Shown: positions 33,080 to 41,471 of the stretch, in pieces
How positions within the stretch are numbered: position 1 is the first letter of the stretch
How the letters are laid out: each line of letters begins with the position of its first letter
Source of the DNA: JACCYU01 sp050740315
Lineage (GTDB): Bacteria > Pseudomonadota > Gammaproteobacteria > JACCYU01
DNA: 64,000 bases
Reading direction: 5' to 3'
NCBI GenBank assembly: GCA_050740315.1
Contig: JBOIDC010000007.1
Span: forward strand, 5,850-69,849
The notes under the pieces: generated by a model
The model's database searches: none
The model's input: only the letters and a program-made list of their open reading frames with translations
Told to the model about the DNA's origin: nothing
Position numbers and translations under genes: made by a program

Positions 33080-35564
33080 CGCGTCGCGTCTGGCGCTGCG
33101 TTCGCTCGCGCGCGACTGGCGCGCAGGCGAACTGCGCATCCTCGTATTGTCGCTGGTGGTGGCGGTCGGCGCGGTCACCGCCGTGGCTTTTTTCACCGAC
33201 CGCATCCAGCGCGCGATGAGCTTGCAGGCGTCCGAATTACTGGCCGCCGATCTGGTGATCGAAACCTCCGCGCCGCCGCGCGAACGCCTGCTCACCGAGG
33301 CGCGGGCGCGCGGCTTGCGGATCGCCAACACAGTGACGTTCCCCAGCGTGGTGTTGAGCGGCGATGACACGCAGCTGGTGCAGGTCAAGGCGGTGGATGA
33401 GAATTATCCGCTGCGCGGACAGATGCGCATCGCGCCGGCGCTCGATCGACCGGCGCACGCCACACAGCGCATCCCGGACAGGGGCGGGGCGTGGGCCGAT
33501 CCACGGCTGATGCTGAATCTGGGGCTGGCCACCGGCGAAAGCATCAATCTCGGCGATCGCCGATTCGAGATATCCGCGGTCATCGACTACGAGCCGGATC
33601 GCGGCGGTGAGCTGTTCCAGCTGTCGTCGCGCGTGATGATCAATCTCGAAGATCTTGAGTCTACCGGTCTGATCAGCGCCAACAGCCGGGTGTCGTACCA
33701 CGTGCTGCTGGCCGGACCGGCCGAGGGGATCGCGGCTTACCGTCAATGGCTGGAGCCGCGCGCCCAGCCCGGCGAGGAGATCCAGGGCGCGCGCGACGGA
33801 CGGCCCGAGACGCGCGCGGCGCTGGATCGCGCGCAGCAGTATCTCGGTCTGGCGGCATTAGTCGCGGTGCTGGTGGCCGGCGCGGCCATCGCGCTCGCGG
33901 CGCGGCATTATGCTCAAAATCAGGCCGACGTCAGCGCAATCATGCGCTGTCTTGGCGCGAGCCAGGCCCTGGTGCTGCAGATCTACGTCTGGCGCCTGTT
34001 GATGCTGGGACTGGCTGCAAGCCTGGCCGGATGCCTGCTTGGTTACGTCGCGCAGACCGTGCTGGCGGCGCTGCTGGAAGGCTGGCTTGCACAGCACGTG
34101 CCGCCACCGGGTTTCAGTCCGGTGCTGACCGGGCTTGTCACCGGCCTGCTCGCCTTGTATGGCTTTGCATTGCCGCCGCTGTTGCGGCTGAAGCAGGTTC
34201 CGCCGCTGCGCGTGTTGCGCCGCGAGCTGGGCAATCCCACGCCGGCGACGTGGATGACCGGCGCGTTCGCGCTCGCGGCAGTGTGTCTGCTTTTCGCTCT
34301 GCAGGCGGGCGATGCGGTGCTGACGGCCAAGTTGCTGCTGGGCGCGATCGTCACCGTGGCGGCGCTGTGGCTCGCTGCGTTCGCGCTGATCCTCTGTCTG
34401 CGGCGGGTTCAGCCGCGAGCCGGCGCGATCTGGCGCAACGGGCTCGCGCGTCTGGGCCGCCGGCCGGCCAGCAGTACCTTGCAGATCGCCGCCTTCGCGC
34501 TGGGGCTCGCCGCGTTGCTGGTGCTGGCGATCGCGCGCGTGGATCTGTTGAACATCTGGCGCGGCAGCTTGCCCGCCGATGCGCCCAACTATTTCATGAT
34601 CAACATCCAGAAACCGGAAGTGGCCGCCATCGCGAATCTGTTTCGCGCTAACGATTTATCGAAACCGTCGTTTTATCCGATGGTGCGCGGCCGGCTGGTC
34701 GCCATTGACGACCGGGAAGTCGGCGCTGCCGATTATGAAGAGCCGCGCGCCAAGCAGCTCATCAATCGCGAATTCAATCTGTCCTGGGGCGACAGCCTGC
34801 AGGCCGACAACAAGATCATGGCGGGGCAGTGGTGGGGCTCGGCGGGCGTGGATACGAAAGGCTTTTCGGTGGAGACCGGTATCGCGGAAACGTTGGGGAT
34901 AAAGCTCGGCGATCGCCTTCGCTATAGCATCGCAGGCCAGACGCTGGAGGCGCCGGTGACGAACCTGCGATCGGTCAAGTGGGATTCGTTCAACGTGAAT
35001 TTCTTTGTCATCGCCACACCCGCTGCGCTTGACGATCAGCCCGCGAGCTGGATCACCGCGTTCTACCTGCCGCCCGCGAAGGACCGGTTAATTGCAACGC
35101 TGGCGCGGCAGTTTCCAGGCGTCACGGTATTGAACGTCGAGGCCATTCTTGAGCAGGTGCGCGCCATCATGGATCGCGCCGCGCTGGCGGTCGAATACGT
35201 ATTCCTGTTCACCTTGGCCGCCGGTGTACTGGTGATGTACGCCGCCATTCAGACCAGTCACCAGGAGCGCCGCCGCGAAACCGCGCTGTTGCGCGCGCTG
35301 GGCGCGAGCCGCAGGCAGGTGCGACTGAGCTTGATCGCTGAGTTCGGCGCGGTAGGTCTGGTCGCCGGCGTGCTGGCAGCGGTGGCCGCCACGCTTGCGG
35401 GTTACTTTCTCGCCACACAGGTGTTCGATCTGCCGTACCGAATCAATGTGTGGTTGTGGGCGTGCGGTGTCGTCGCCGGCGGCGCGGGCATTACCGCCGC
35501 CGGGCTGCTGGCCACACGGCGGGTATTGAACCAGTCGCCGCTGCTGGTGCTGCGGCGGGTTTGA
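33063..35564 (+). CDS. ybbP: FtsX-family permease YbbP
   Basis: 833 residues, about ten membrane helices. The amino helix near residues 25-45 (RILVLSLVVAVGAVTAVAFF) is followed by a large periplasmic domain to about residue 255. Then comes a first FtsX core (QADVSAIMRCLGAS), mid helices, a second periplasmic region, and a second FtsX core near the carboxyl end (ETALLRALGASRRQVRLSL). This double-core layout is typical of YbbP. Three ATG codons in a row at 33063-33071 make the exact start uncertain by two residues. Partner of YbbA. Confidence 0.95.
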   Translation: MMMAVNASRLALRSLARDWRAGELRILVLSLVVAVGAVTAVAFFTDRIQRAMSLQASELLAADLVIETSAPPRERLLTEARARGLRIANTVTFPSVVLSGDDTQLVQVKAVDENYPLRGQMRIAPALDRPAHATQRIPDRGGAWADPRLMLNLGLATGESINLGDRRFEISAVIDYEPDRGGELFQLSSRVMINLEDLESTGLISANSRVSYHVLLAGPAEGIAAYRQWLEPRAQPGEEIQGARDGRPETRAALDRAQQYLGLAALVAVLVAGAAIALAARHYAQNQADVSAIMRCLGASQALVLQIYVWRLLMLGLAASLAGCLLGYVAQTVLAALLEGWLAQHVPPPGFSPVLTGLVTGLLALYGFALPPLLRLKQVPPLRVLRRELGNPTPATWMTGAFALAAVCLLFALQAGDAVLTAKLLLGAIVTVAALWLAAFALILCLRRVQPRAGAIWRNGLARLGRRPASSTLQIAAFALGLAALLVLAIARVDLLNIWRGSLPADAPNYFMINIQKPEVAAIANLFRANDLSKPSFYPMVRGRLVAIDDREVGAADYEEPRAKQLINREFNLSWGDSLQADNKIMAGQWWGSAGVDTKGFSVETGIAETLGIKLGDRLRYSIAGQTLEAPVTNLRSVKWDSFNVNFFVIATPAALDDQPASWITAFYLPPAKDRLIATLARQFPGVTVLNVEAILEQVRAIMDRAALAVEYVFLFTLAAGVLVMYAAIQTSHQERRRETALLRALGASRRQVRLSLIAEFGAVGLVAGVLAAVAATLAGYFLATQVFDLPYRINVWLWACGVVAGGAGITAAGLLATRRVLNQSPLLVLRRV

Positions 35565-35587
35565 GATCGCCACTATGGGAGATTACA

Positions 35588-35614
35588 TTTACATCATTAA
35601 AATTATAATGTAAA
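35588..35614 (+). promoter_or_regulatory. Promoter/operator of the first VapBC module
   Basis: An inverted repeat TTTACAT (35588-35594) and ATGTAAA (35608-35614) encloses a perfect -10 hexamer TATAAT at 35604-35609, about 40 bases before vapB. It is an AT-rich patch in GC-rich DNA. A repressor bound to the dyad would block the promoter, as VapB-VapC complexes do. Confidence 0.55.
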
Positions 35615-35650
35615 AAGATTATGTTTTAGCAGGCTGTGAGATTAAAGGGC

Positions 35651-35884
35651 ATGCATCGCACCCAGATTTCGTTGGAAGACGAGCAATATCAGGCTTTGTT
35701 GCGGGAATCGCGAAAACGATGCGTGAGCTTGTCCGCGATCATTCGAGAGCTTGTCCGCAAGGGTCTTACGTCAGACGACGATCCGGCAAATCCGCTGGAT
35801 AGGCTGGCAGGAATCGCCGAAGGTACAGGCGAGCCCGTCGGCAGGGAGCACAACCGGTTTCTGTATGGCAAGCGCGATCGGTGA
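35651..35884 (+). CDS. VapB-type antitoxin, ribbon-helix-helix
   Basis: 77 residues. The amino terminus HRTQISLEDEQYQALLRESRKRCVSLSAIIRELVRKGL is a ribbon-helix-helix DNA-binding fold (MetJ/Arc type). The tail (NPLDRLAGIAEG...REHNRFLYGKRDR) is the toxin-neutralising part. I start at the ATG at 35651, close to the AAAGGG site, rather than the GTG at 35636. The stop overlaps the toxin start (GTGA). Confidence 0.85.
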   Translation: MHRTQISLEDEQYQALLRESRKRCVSLSAIIRELVRKGLTSDDDPANPLDRLAGIAEGTGEPVGREHNRFLYGKRDR

Positions 35885-36279
35885 ACAAGGTCCTGGTGGA
35901 TACCGGCGCATGGTACGCGTTGATCGATCGAAGAGATCCCGATCATGTCGACGCCCGAGCGTGCCTAGATGCCCACCATGGTCGTCTGGTCGTTAGCGAT
36001 TACATTGTGGACGAAACGCTTACGCTGCTTCGTTATCGTCTCGGCTGGGAGGCGGCAACCGCGTTCGGAAAAAATCTAATGAGCGGCTACATTGCGGTGC
36101 TGCACGATCTCACTCGCAAAGACAAAGAAGAAGCGTGGCGCATCTTCTGCCAGTATCGTGACAAAAGTTTCAGTTTCACCGATTGGACGTCGTTCGCACT
36201 GATGCAGCGCCTGAAGCTGACTACGGCGGTCGCGATCGACAGCGACTTCAAGACTTACGGGTTGCACTGTATTCCCTAA
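35881..36279 (+). CDS. VapC-type PIN-domain ribonuclease toxin
   Basis: 132 residues from a GTG start. The PIN acidic residues are visible: Asp6 in LVDTGAWYALID, Glu in VDETLTLLR, Asp in FTDWTSFALM and the last Asp in AIDSDFKTYG. PIN toxins of this class cut tRNA or rRNA in a Mg-dependent way when freed from their antitoxin. The 4-base overlap with the antitoxin couples their synthesis. No truncation is seen. Confidence 0.9.
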   Translation: MNKVLVDTGAWYALIDRRDPDHVDARACLDAHHGRLVVSDYIVDETLTLLRYRLGWEAATAFGKNLMSGYIAVLHDLTRKDKEEAWRIFCQYRDKSFSFTDWTSFALMQRLKLTTAVAIDSDFKTYGLHCIP

Positions 36280-36585
36280 CGTGCCAAGTGCGATGAAGCA
36301 GAACATCACGCTGAGCCGGACAACGACCTGATTCGTGTGCGGTTGTGGTGGTCGAAAACCTGTGGGAAGCAGAATCCGGCATTATCAGCATGCAAGTCTT
36401 GCAGGAACTTTATGTAAACGTCACAAAAGGTTCCGACGCCACTCTCACGCGCCCAAAGCCCGAGATGTAGTGAATGCTTACGCCGTATGGCAGGTGGAAA
36501 TTATTCGGCCTGAAACCATCTGCGCTTGCGCAGCGGCGTCCGCCGTGCACAACATGTTCATAAAAAAAGACGGGGAGTAGACGGG
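36280..36585. other. Intergenic region without a gene
   Basis: Low-GC sequence between the VapC toxin and the truncated exported protein. No conserved frame, RNA fold or repeat was recognised. A GGGGAG motif near its end serves as ribosome site for the next frame. Confidence 0.5.
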
Positions 36586-37173
36586 ATGAAAACATTTGTA
36601 CTTTGGACTGGTCTGTTGCTGATTGCGTTTCAATCGTCAGCTTACGCGAAAGACAGTCCACCGCCGCGTAGCCATGAGCAAATTAGGACTGTCAGTGCGG
36701 CCACTTTGGATAAGGCTTCTTCTGACGGATACTGGACTCCCGAGCGCCTGAAGAACGCAAAACCTAGAACGCCGTCCGTTCCGATAGACCAAATTCTGAA
36801 TGGCAAGAGGTTCAACAAGTCGAAGAAATCGGCGAGCGGTAAAGCCGAGGGCGCGGCGGTAACCAACCCGAGACGCCCAAGTGTCAGAGTAAAGCCCGAC
36901 ACGGGAAATCGTCTATTCGTGCCGGAAACTGAGCATCAACGGCCACGTGAAAAATCCGAGGGATCGAATCGAGTCAAGGCACAGACCGCGTTTACGCCGC
37001 AGAATGTGGGCACCCGGCGCGCTCATTTTACCAGTTCACGCTTGATCCCACTTAGTGCTGACCTTCACTATCCTTACAAGGTGGGTCCACGCTACCAGGG
37101 CTCATCCATTCTCGATTCGCGTTTTACGGCTTTGCTCAACGTGATGTGTGCTAACAGACCCGGAAACTGTTAA
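36586..37173 (+). pseudogene. Remnant of a secreted trypsin-like protease (propeptide part)
   Basis: 195 residues from the ATG at 36586. A clear signal peptide (TFVLWTGLLLIAFQSSAYA) is followed by a Ser/Lys/Pro-rich stretch. The segments SDGYWTPERLKNAKP and HFTSSRLIPLSADLHYPYK are the propeptide patterns I associate with secreted S1 (trypsin-like) proteases, in which the mature domain follows directly. Here the sequence turns unrelated right after YPYKVG (about 37085) and stops at 37173, with no catalytic His, Asp or Ser motifs in any frame. It thus looks like a gene cut off at the protease domain. Alternatively it is a small exported protein of unknown role. Confidence 0.5.
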
Positions 37174-37330
37174 TCATAGCGAGTGTGCGCGGCGTTCCGA
37201 CGAAGTATCTCCACGCAAGGTACGCAGAGGAGTCAAATCTTTACCCGGCTGAGGCAGTAGAACCAATGGCCGGCGAGTCATGGCTGATCTGGCGTCAGCC
37301 TTTTTCTGAACATCGGTGACGACGAGCGTC

Positions 37331-37762
37331 TTAGCCAACCAGCGGATTAACGTGGGTGAGGCCGGGAAATCGTTGGAAGTCGTAATCCGCAGAATAGATC
37401 GCACCACGGTGTTCCAACGCTAAAGCGGCGAGATGCGCATCCGAAGTCAGATTGCCGGCGGTGCCTGTTGCAGTCAGCAAATTCCGTAACAGCGGCCAAT
37501 GGTTAGGCCCCGGGGCGATTGTGTTGACGAATGGCTGCTCAAGCCAATCTGCGATGAAGCCGCAGGCCACATCTGGTTCTAAAGGGCTTTGCAGAATGCC
37601 GGGCCGCGTGGTGATGCGTATAAAAGCCAGGATGACAATCCACGCAAGCCCTACTTCGGTCGATTCGGACAATACCTGTTCCAGCCATCGCCGCGCCGCA
37701 GGATGATGGGATGAATCGGAGTTCACCGCGTAGATCAGCAGGTTCGCATCAATCAATATCAC
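37331..37762 (-). CDS. VapC-type PIN-domain ribonuclease toxin (second module)
   Basis: 143 residues. PIN acidic positions: Asp4 in ILIDANLLIYAV, Asp in LTSDAHLAALAL, and the Asp cluster in YSADYDFQRFPGLTHVNPL, an ending typical of the FitB/VapC group with TA_02602-like antitoxins. The PIN domain covers the whole protein. It overlaps the antitoxin gene by 4 bases and lies on the strand opposite to the first VapBC module 1 kb away. It is not closely similar to that VapC, so the pair is not a recent duplication. Confidence 0.9.
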   Translation of the reverse strand: MILIDANLLIYAVNSDSSHHPAARRWLEQVLSESTEVGLAWIVILAFIRITTRPGILQSPLEPDVACGFIADWLEQPFVNTIAPGPNHWPLLRNLLTATGTAGNLTSDAHLAALALEHRGAIYSADYDFQRFPGLTHVNPLVG

Positions 37763-38028
37763 TTCTTTAACTGCAACTTGCGCATAAGCTCCTCATCTTC
37801 TAGATAATCGGAGAGCGCTAAGGCCTTGTCCAGATTTAAATTATTTGCCACTGAACCCATGTGACGCGGTTGGAGAGTGTAGGGGCGCGGCTTGGGCATG
37901 ACGTTGCTCGCCGTCAAGCCGGCTTGCAAAGTTTCGTTAATGACCCGTCTGAATGGCTTACCAGATCGATGAGCAAGCGCTTTCAGAGTCTTGGCCAGCT
38001 GGTCGTCAATGGTCAGGGTGGTACGCAT
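37759..38028 (-). CDS. VapB-type antitoxin (second module)
   Basis: 89 residues from the ATG at 38028 (MRTTLTIDDQLAKTLKALAHRSG). The amino half is a ribbon-helix-helix or CopG-like DNA-binding fold. The carboxyl half (YTLQPRHMGSVANNLNLDKALALSDYLEDEELMRKL) is the conserved tail that blocks the PIN active site. The open frame extends 12 codons upstream, but the conserved fold begins at 38028. A TATATA element about 20-30 bases upstream may be its -10. The stop overlaps the toxin start. Confidence 0.87.
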   Translation of the reverse strand: MRTTLTIDDQLAKTLKALAHRSGKPFRRVINETLQAGLTASNVMPKPRPYTLQPRHMGSVANNLNLDKALALSDYLEDEELMRKLQLKK

Positions 38029-38147
38029 GTCAATGCATCTTAACACAACGTATATAAGCATCAAAACATCACGCCAGTGTCTTGTGATTATTCTTGTTTA
38101 GACCGTGGGAACTGCCATCAAATGTGCGTCGTTTAATAGCTAATCTT

Positions 38148-41100
38148 TCAGTCACTTGCGGTCAGCATCGCCAGCAGCCCTTTCACCGGAATCGCCAGCC
38201 ATTTGGGCCGGTTGGCGAGTTCGTAACGCACTTCGTATAACGCTTTCTCCAGCGTGAAAAGCTCGATCAGGCGGCGTGCATCGTCGGGGTCGCGCGGATA
38301 TGCCGGGCAGTCGCGCGCGGCGTCTTCGTAACCGGCAACAAACGCCTGGGCAGTCAGGCCTTCCCATTCCTGCGCGCGCGGTTCCAGTTGCGTGAAATCA
38401 GGCGGCTGTTCCTCGGTCGCACCGAACAGCGCGGCGTAGGCGGCGTAGTTGAACGAGCGCAGCATGCCGGCGACATCTTTAAGCGGCGTGTGTTTGATCC
38501 GACGCTCCGCCAGGGTGCGCGCGGGCTCGCCCTCGAAGTCAATAATCACGAAATCGTTATGCGCCAGCAGCACCTGGCCCAGATGATAATCGCCGTGATA
38601 GCGCGTCTTGAGCCCGTTGATGTCGGTCCTCGCGCACGCGCGGATGCGCTCGACCAGCGCCTGGCGCGCATCGAGCAGCATGCGCACGCCGGGGTCGTCA
38701 CGATTGTCGCTTTGCGCCAGCAGCTCCAGCGTCTGGTTGGCCTCGTCGGCGATCTGCGCCACCCAGGTTTCGATGTCTTCGCGCGCGATCGGCTCGGGAT
38801 CGAAATCGGCATCGCCGGTCGTCGCGGCCAGCGCGACGTGCAGTTCGCCGGTACGCTGCCCCAGGATGCGCATCAGCTCGAGATACGAGTCGTGCGCGGC
38901 GCGTGAAACATCGACCGCGCTGGTGCCGACGTCCTCCAAGAACCGCCGCAGGTAATCCAGCGTGTACGCCCAGCCGCTGCCCTGATTCGCCACGTGACTT
39001 TGCAGGATCGCCAAGGTCATGCCTTCGCCCTGGTCGGGCTGGTATTCGATGCCGCCCGCCACCGGCACGGCGTTGGCGAAGCGCGAGCGCTCGGTCAAAA
39101 AGCGCCCGATTTCGAGTTCCGGATTGAGCCCGGGCTGCAGGCGGCGATAGCCCTTCAGGAACATCCGTTCGCCGATCACCACGGTGGTGTTACTGCCTTC
39201 CGCACCGGGCGAGGAGGCCGCGCTTTGCGCGATCGATTCGCCGGCGATTTGGCCGAACATGAGCGTCGGCGCGCACCGCATGACGCCGTTGTCCAGCCGG
39301 ATCTCGCGCCCTGCACCGATCGCCTCCACCAGTGCCTTGCTGACCGCGCCGTCGGCGAACGCATCGACGATAATGCCGGTGCGCGCCTGCTGGCGCACGC
39401 GTGTGATTGTATACGGAAGCAGGCCGTTGACGCGTCCGTCGTCCTGCTCCCAGATCAGCGACAGGGGAATAAAATAATTGTGCGAGACGCCGCTGGCGGT
39501 CGTGATCCGGAACAACGCCAGCAGGCAGTTCGGCTCGTTCAAGATGGTCTGGTCGACGAATTCGATGCGTTCGATCGGATCGCCCTTGGCCGCGAACCAG
39601 CGCTGGTCGGCGACGAAGGCCGGCAGCGCCTTGCGCAGCAGCTGGTCACGCGCGCGCTCGGCCAGCGCCTTGCGTGAAAACTCGATCCTATCCGGAAACA
39701 GGCCTTGCAGGCCGCCATACAGCACTGCCATGGGCAACTCCCGGGGGGGGCGATGATCTTCGTGCCAGCTTGGCACTTGCGCGTCGCTGGTCAGCAGGAA
39801 CCAGTAGAATCCGTGGCCGGGCAAAGTCAGGAAATAGGGGAGTTGGCCGACGGGTGGAAACGCGGTGCGACCCATCATCTCTACCGGCACCTGCCCGCTG
39901 AAGCGCGAGAGATCCAGTTCCACGGGCTGTGCGGAGCGCGCGAGATTCGCCACGCACAAAATGGCCTCGCCCTGATATTCGCGCAGGTAGGCGAGGATCT
40001 TGCGATTGCCGGGATGCAGGAACGTCAAGGTGCCGCGGCCGAAAGCCTGGTGCGCCTTGCGCACCGCGATCAGCCGTTTCATCCAGTTGAGCAGGGAGGA
40101 CGCGCTGCGCGCCTGCGCCTCGGCGTTGACCGCTTCGTGCCCGTACAGCGAATCCATCAACGGTGGCAGATAAAGCCGCTCGGGATCCGCGCGCGAGAAG
40201 CCGGCGTTGCGGTCGGGGCTCCACTGCATGGGTGTGCGCACGCCGTTGCGGTCGCCGAGATAAATGTTGTCGCCCATGCCGATCTCGTCGCCGTAATACA
40301 CAACCGGCGTACCCGGCATCGACATCAACAGAGAATTCATCAGCTCGATCTTGCCGCGACCGTTGTCCAGTAGCGGCGCGAGCCGGCGGCGAATCCCTAA
40401 GTTCAGCCGCATGCGCCGGTCCGCGGCGTACATCTGATACATGTAGTCGCGCTCGCGATCGGTGACCATCTCCAGGGTCAGCTCGTCGTGATTGCGCAGG
40501 AATATCGCCCACTGGCAGGTCTCCGGGATCTCCGGCGTCTGCTCCATGATCTCGACGATGGGATGCCGGTCCTCCTGCGCGATCGCCATGTACATGCGCG
40601 GCATCAGCGGGAAATGATAAGCGACATGGCATTCGTCGCCGTTGCCGAAATACTCCTGCGCATCCTCCGGCCATTGATTGGCCTCGGCCAGAAACATGCG
40701 GTACTGGTAATGCTGGTCGACCACCGCGCGCATGCGCTTGATGACCGCGTGGCTTTCGGCCAGGTTCTCGTTGCTGGTGCCCTCGCGCACACACAGATAG
40801 GGGATCGCGTCCAGGCGCAGCCCGTCCACGCCCATGTCCAGCCAGAATTTCATCACGCGAATGACCGCCTCGACCACCTTCGGGTTGTTGTGATTCAGAT
40901 CCGGCTGGTGCGAAAAAAACCGATGCCAGTAGTACGCGCGCGCGACCGGATCCCAGGCCCAGTTGGACGCCTCGGTGTCGGTGAAGATGATGCGGGTCTC
41001 GGGGAATTTGCGGTCGGTATCGCTCCACACGTAGAAATCGCGCTTCGATGAGCCTGCGCGCGCCGCGCGCGCCGCCTGGAACCAGGGATGTTGGTCCGAG

Positions 41101-41471
41101 GTGTGGTTGATGACCAGTTCGGTGATGACCCGCAAGCCGCGCCGGTGTGCTTCGCGCACGAAGGTGCGGAAATCCTTGCGCGTGCCGTAGTCGGGATGCA
41201 CCGAACGGTAATCGGAGATGTCGTAGCCGTCGTCGCGCAGCGGTGACGGGTAGAACGGCAGCAGCCACAAGGTGTTGACGCCCAGTTCCTGCAGATAATC
41301 GAGTTTTTCGGTCAGGCCGCGAAAATCGCCGATGCCGTCACCGTTGCTGTCGTAGAACGCCTTGACGTGCAGCTCGTAGATGATCGCGTCCTTGTACCAC
41401 AAAGGATCCGCGGCCGGCGCGATGTCGGGTTCGGCGGCGGTGGGCGAGGGGAGTTGCTGCGGCTCGTTCAT
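38148..41471 (-). CDS. treS: Trehalose synthase / maltokinase fusion protein
   Basis: 1107 residues. Residues about 20-560 are a GH13 trehalose synthase: WYKDAIIYELHVKAFYDSNG, nucleophile D221 in DGLRLDAIPYL, acid/base E263 in FLAEANQWPED and the transition-state Asp in RNHDELTLE. Residues about 610-1107 are a maltokinase: ADQRWFAAKGDPIERI cap domain and the kinase loop YHGDYHLGQVLL with metal-binding IIDFEGEP. TreS interconverts maltose and trehalose; maltokinase makes maltose-1-phosphate from maltose and ATP, which feeds GlgE. The fusion channels trehalose into alpha-glucan. Last gene of the cluster, overlapping glgE by 4 bases. Confidence 0.97.
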   Translation of the reverse strand: MNEPQQLPSPTAAEPDIAPAADPLWYKDAIIYELHVKAFYDSNGDGIGDFRGLTEKLDYLQELGVNTLWLLPFYPSPLRDDGYDISDYRSVHPDYGTRKDFRTFVREAHRRGLRVITELVINHTSDQHPWFQAARAARAGSSKRDFYVWSDTDRKFPETRIIFTDTEASNWAWDPVARAYYWHRFFSHQPDLNHNNPKVVEAVIRVMKFWLDMGVDGLRLDAIPYLCVREGTSNENLAESHAVIKRMRAVVDQHYQYRMFLAEANQWPEDAQEYFGNGDECHVAYHFPLMPRMYMAIAQEDRHPIVEIMEQTPEIPETCQWAIFLRNHDELTLEMVTDRERDYMYQMYAADRRMRLNLGIRRRLAPLLDNGRGKIELMNSLLMSMPGTPVVYYGDEIGMGDNIYLGDRNGVRTPMQWSPDRNAGFSRADPERLYLPPLMDSLYGHEAVNAEAQARSASSLLNWMKRLIAVRKAHQAFGRGTLTFLHPGNRKILAYLREYQGEAILCVANLARSAQPVELDLSRFSGQVPVEMMGRTAFPPVGQLPYFLTLPGHGFYWFLLTSDAQVPSWHEDHRPPRELPMAVLYGGLQGLFPDRIEFSRKALAERARDQLLRKALPAFVADQRWFAAKGDPIERIEFVDQTILNEPNCLLALFRITTASGVSHNYFIPLSLIWEQDDGRVNGLLPYTITRVRQQARTGIIVDAFADGAVSKALVEAIGAGREIRLDNGVMRCAPTLMFGQIAGESIAQSAASSPGAEGSNTTVVIGERMFLKGYRRLQPGLNPELEIGRFLTERSRFANAVPVAGGIEYQPDQGEGMTLAILQSHVANQGSGWAYTLDYLRRFLEDVGTSAVDVSRAAHDSYLELMRILGQRTGELHVALAATTGDADFDPEPIAREDIETWVAQIADEANQTLELLAQSDNRDDPGVRMLLDARQALVERIRACARTDINGLKTRYHGDYHLGQVLLAHNDFVIIDFEGEPARTLAERRIKHTPLKDVAGMLRSFNYAAYAALFGATEEQPPDFTQLEPRAQEWEGLTAQAFVAGYEDAARDCPAYPRDPDDARRLIELFTLEKALYEVRYELANRPKWLAIPVKGLLAMLTASD

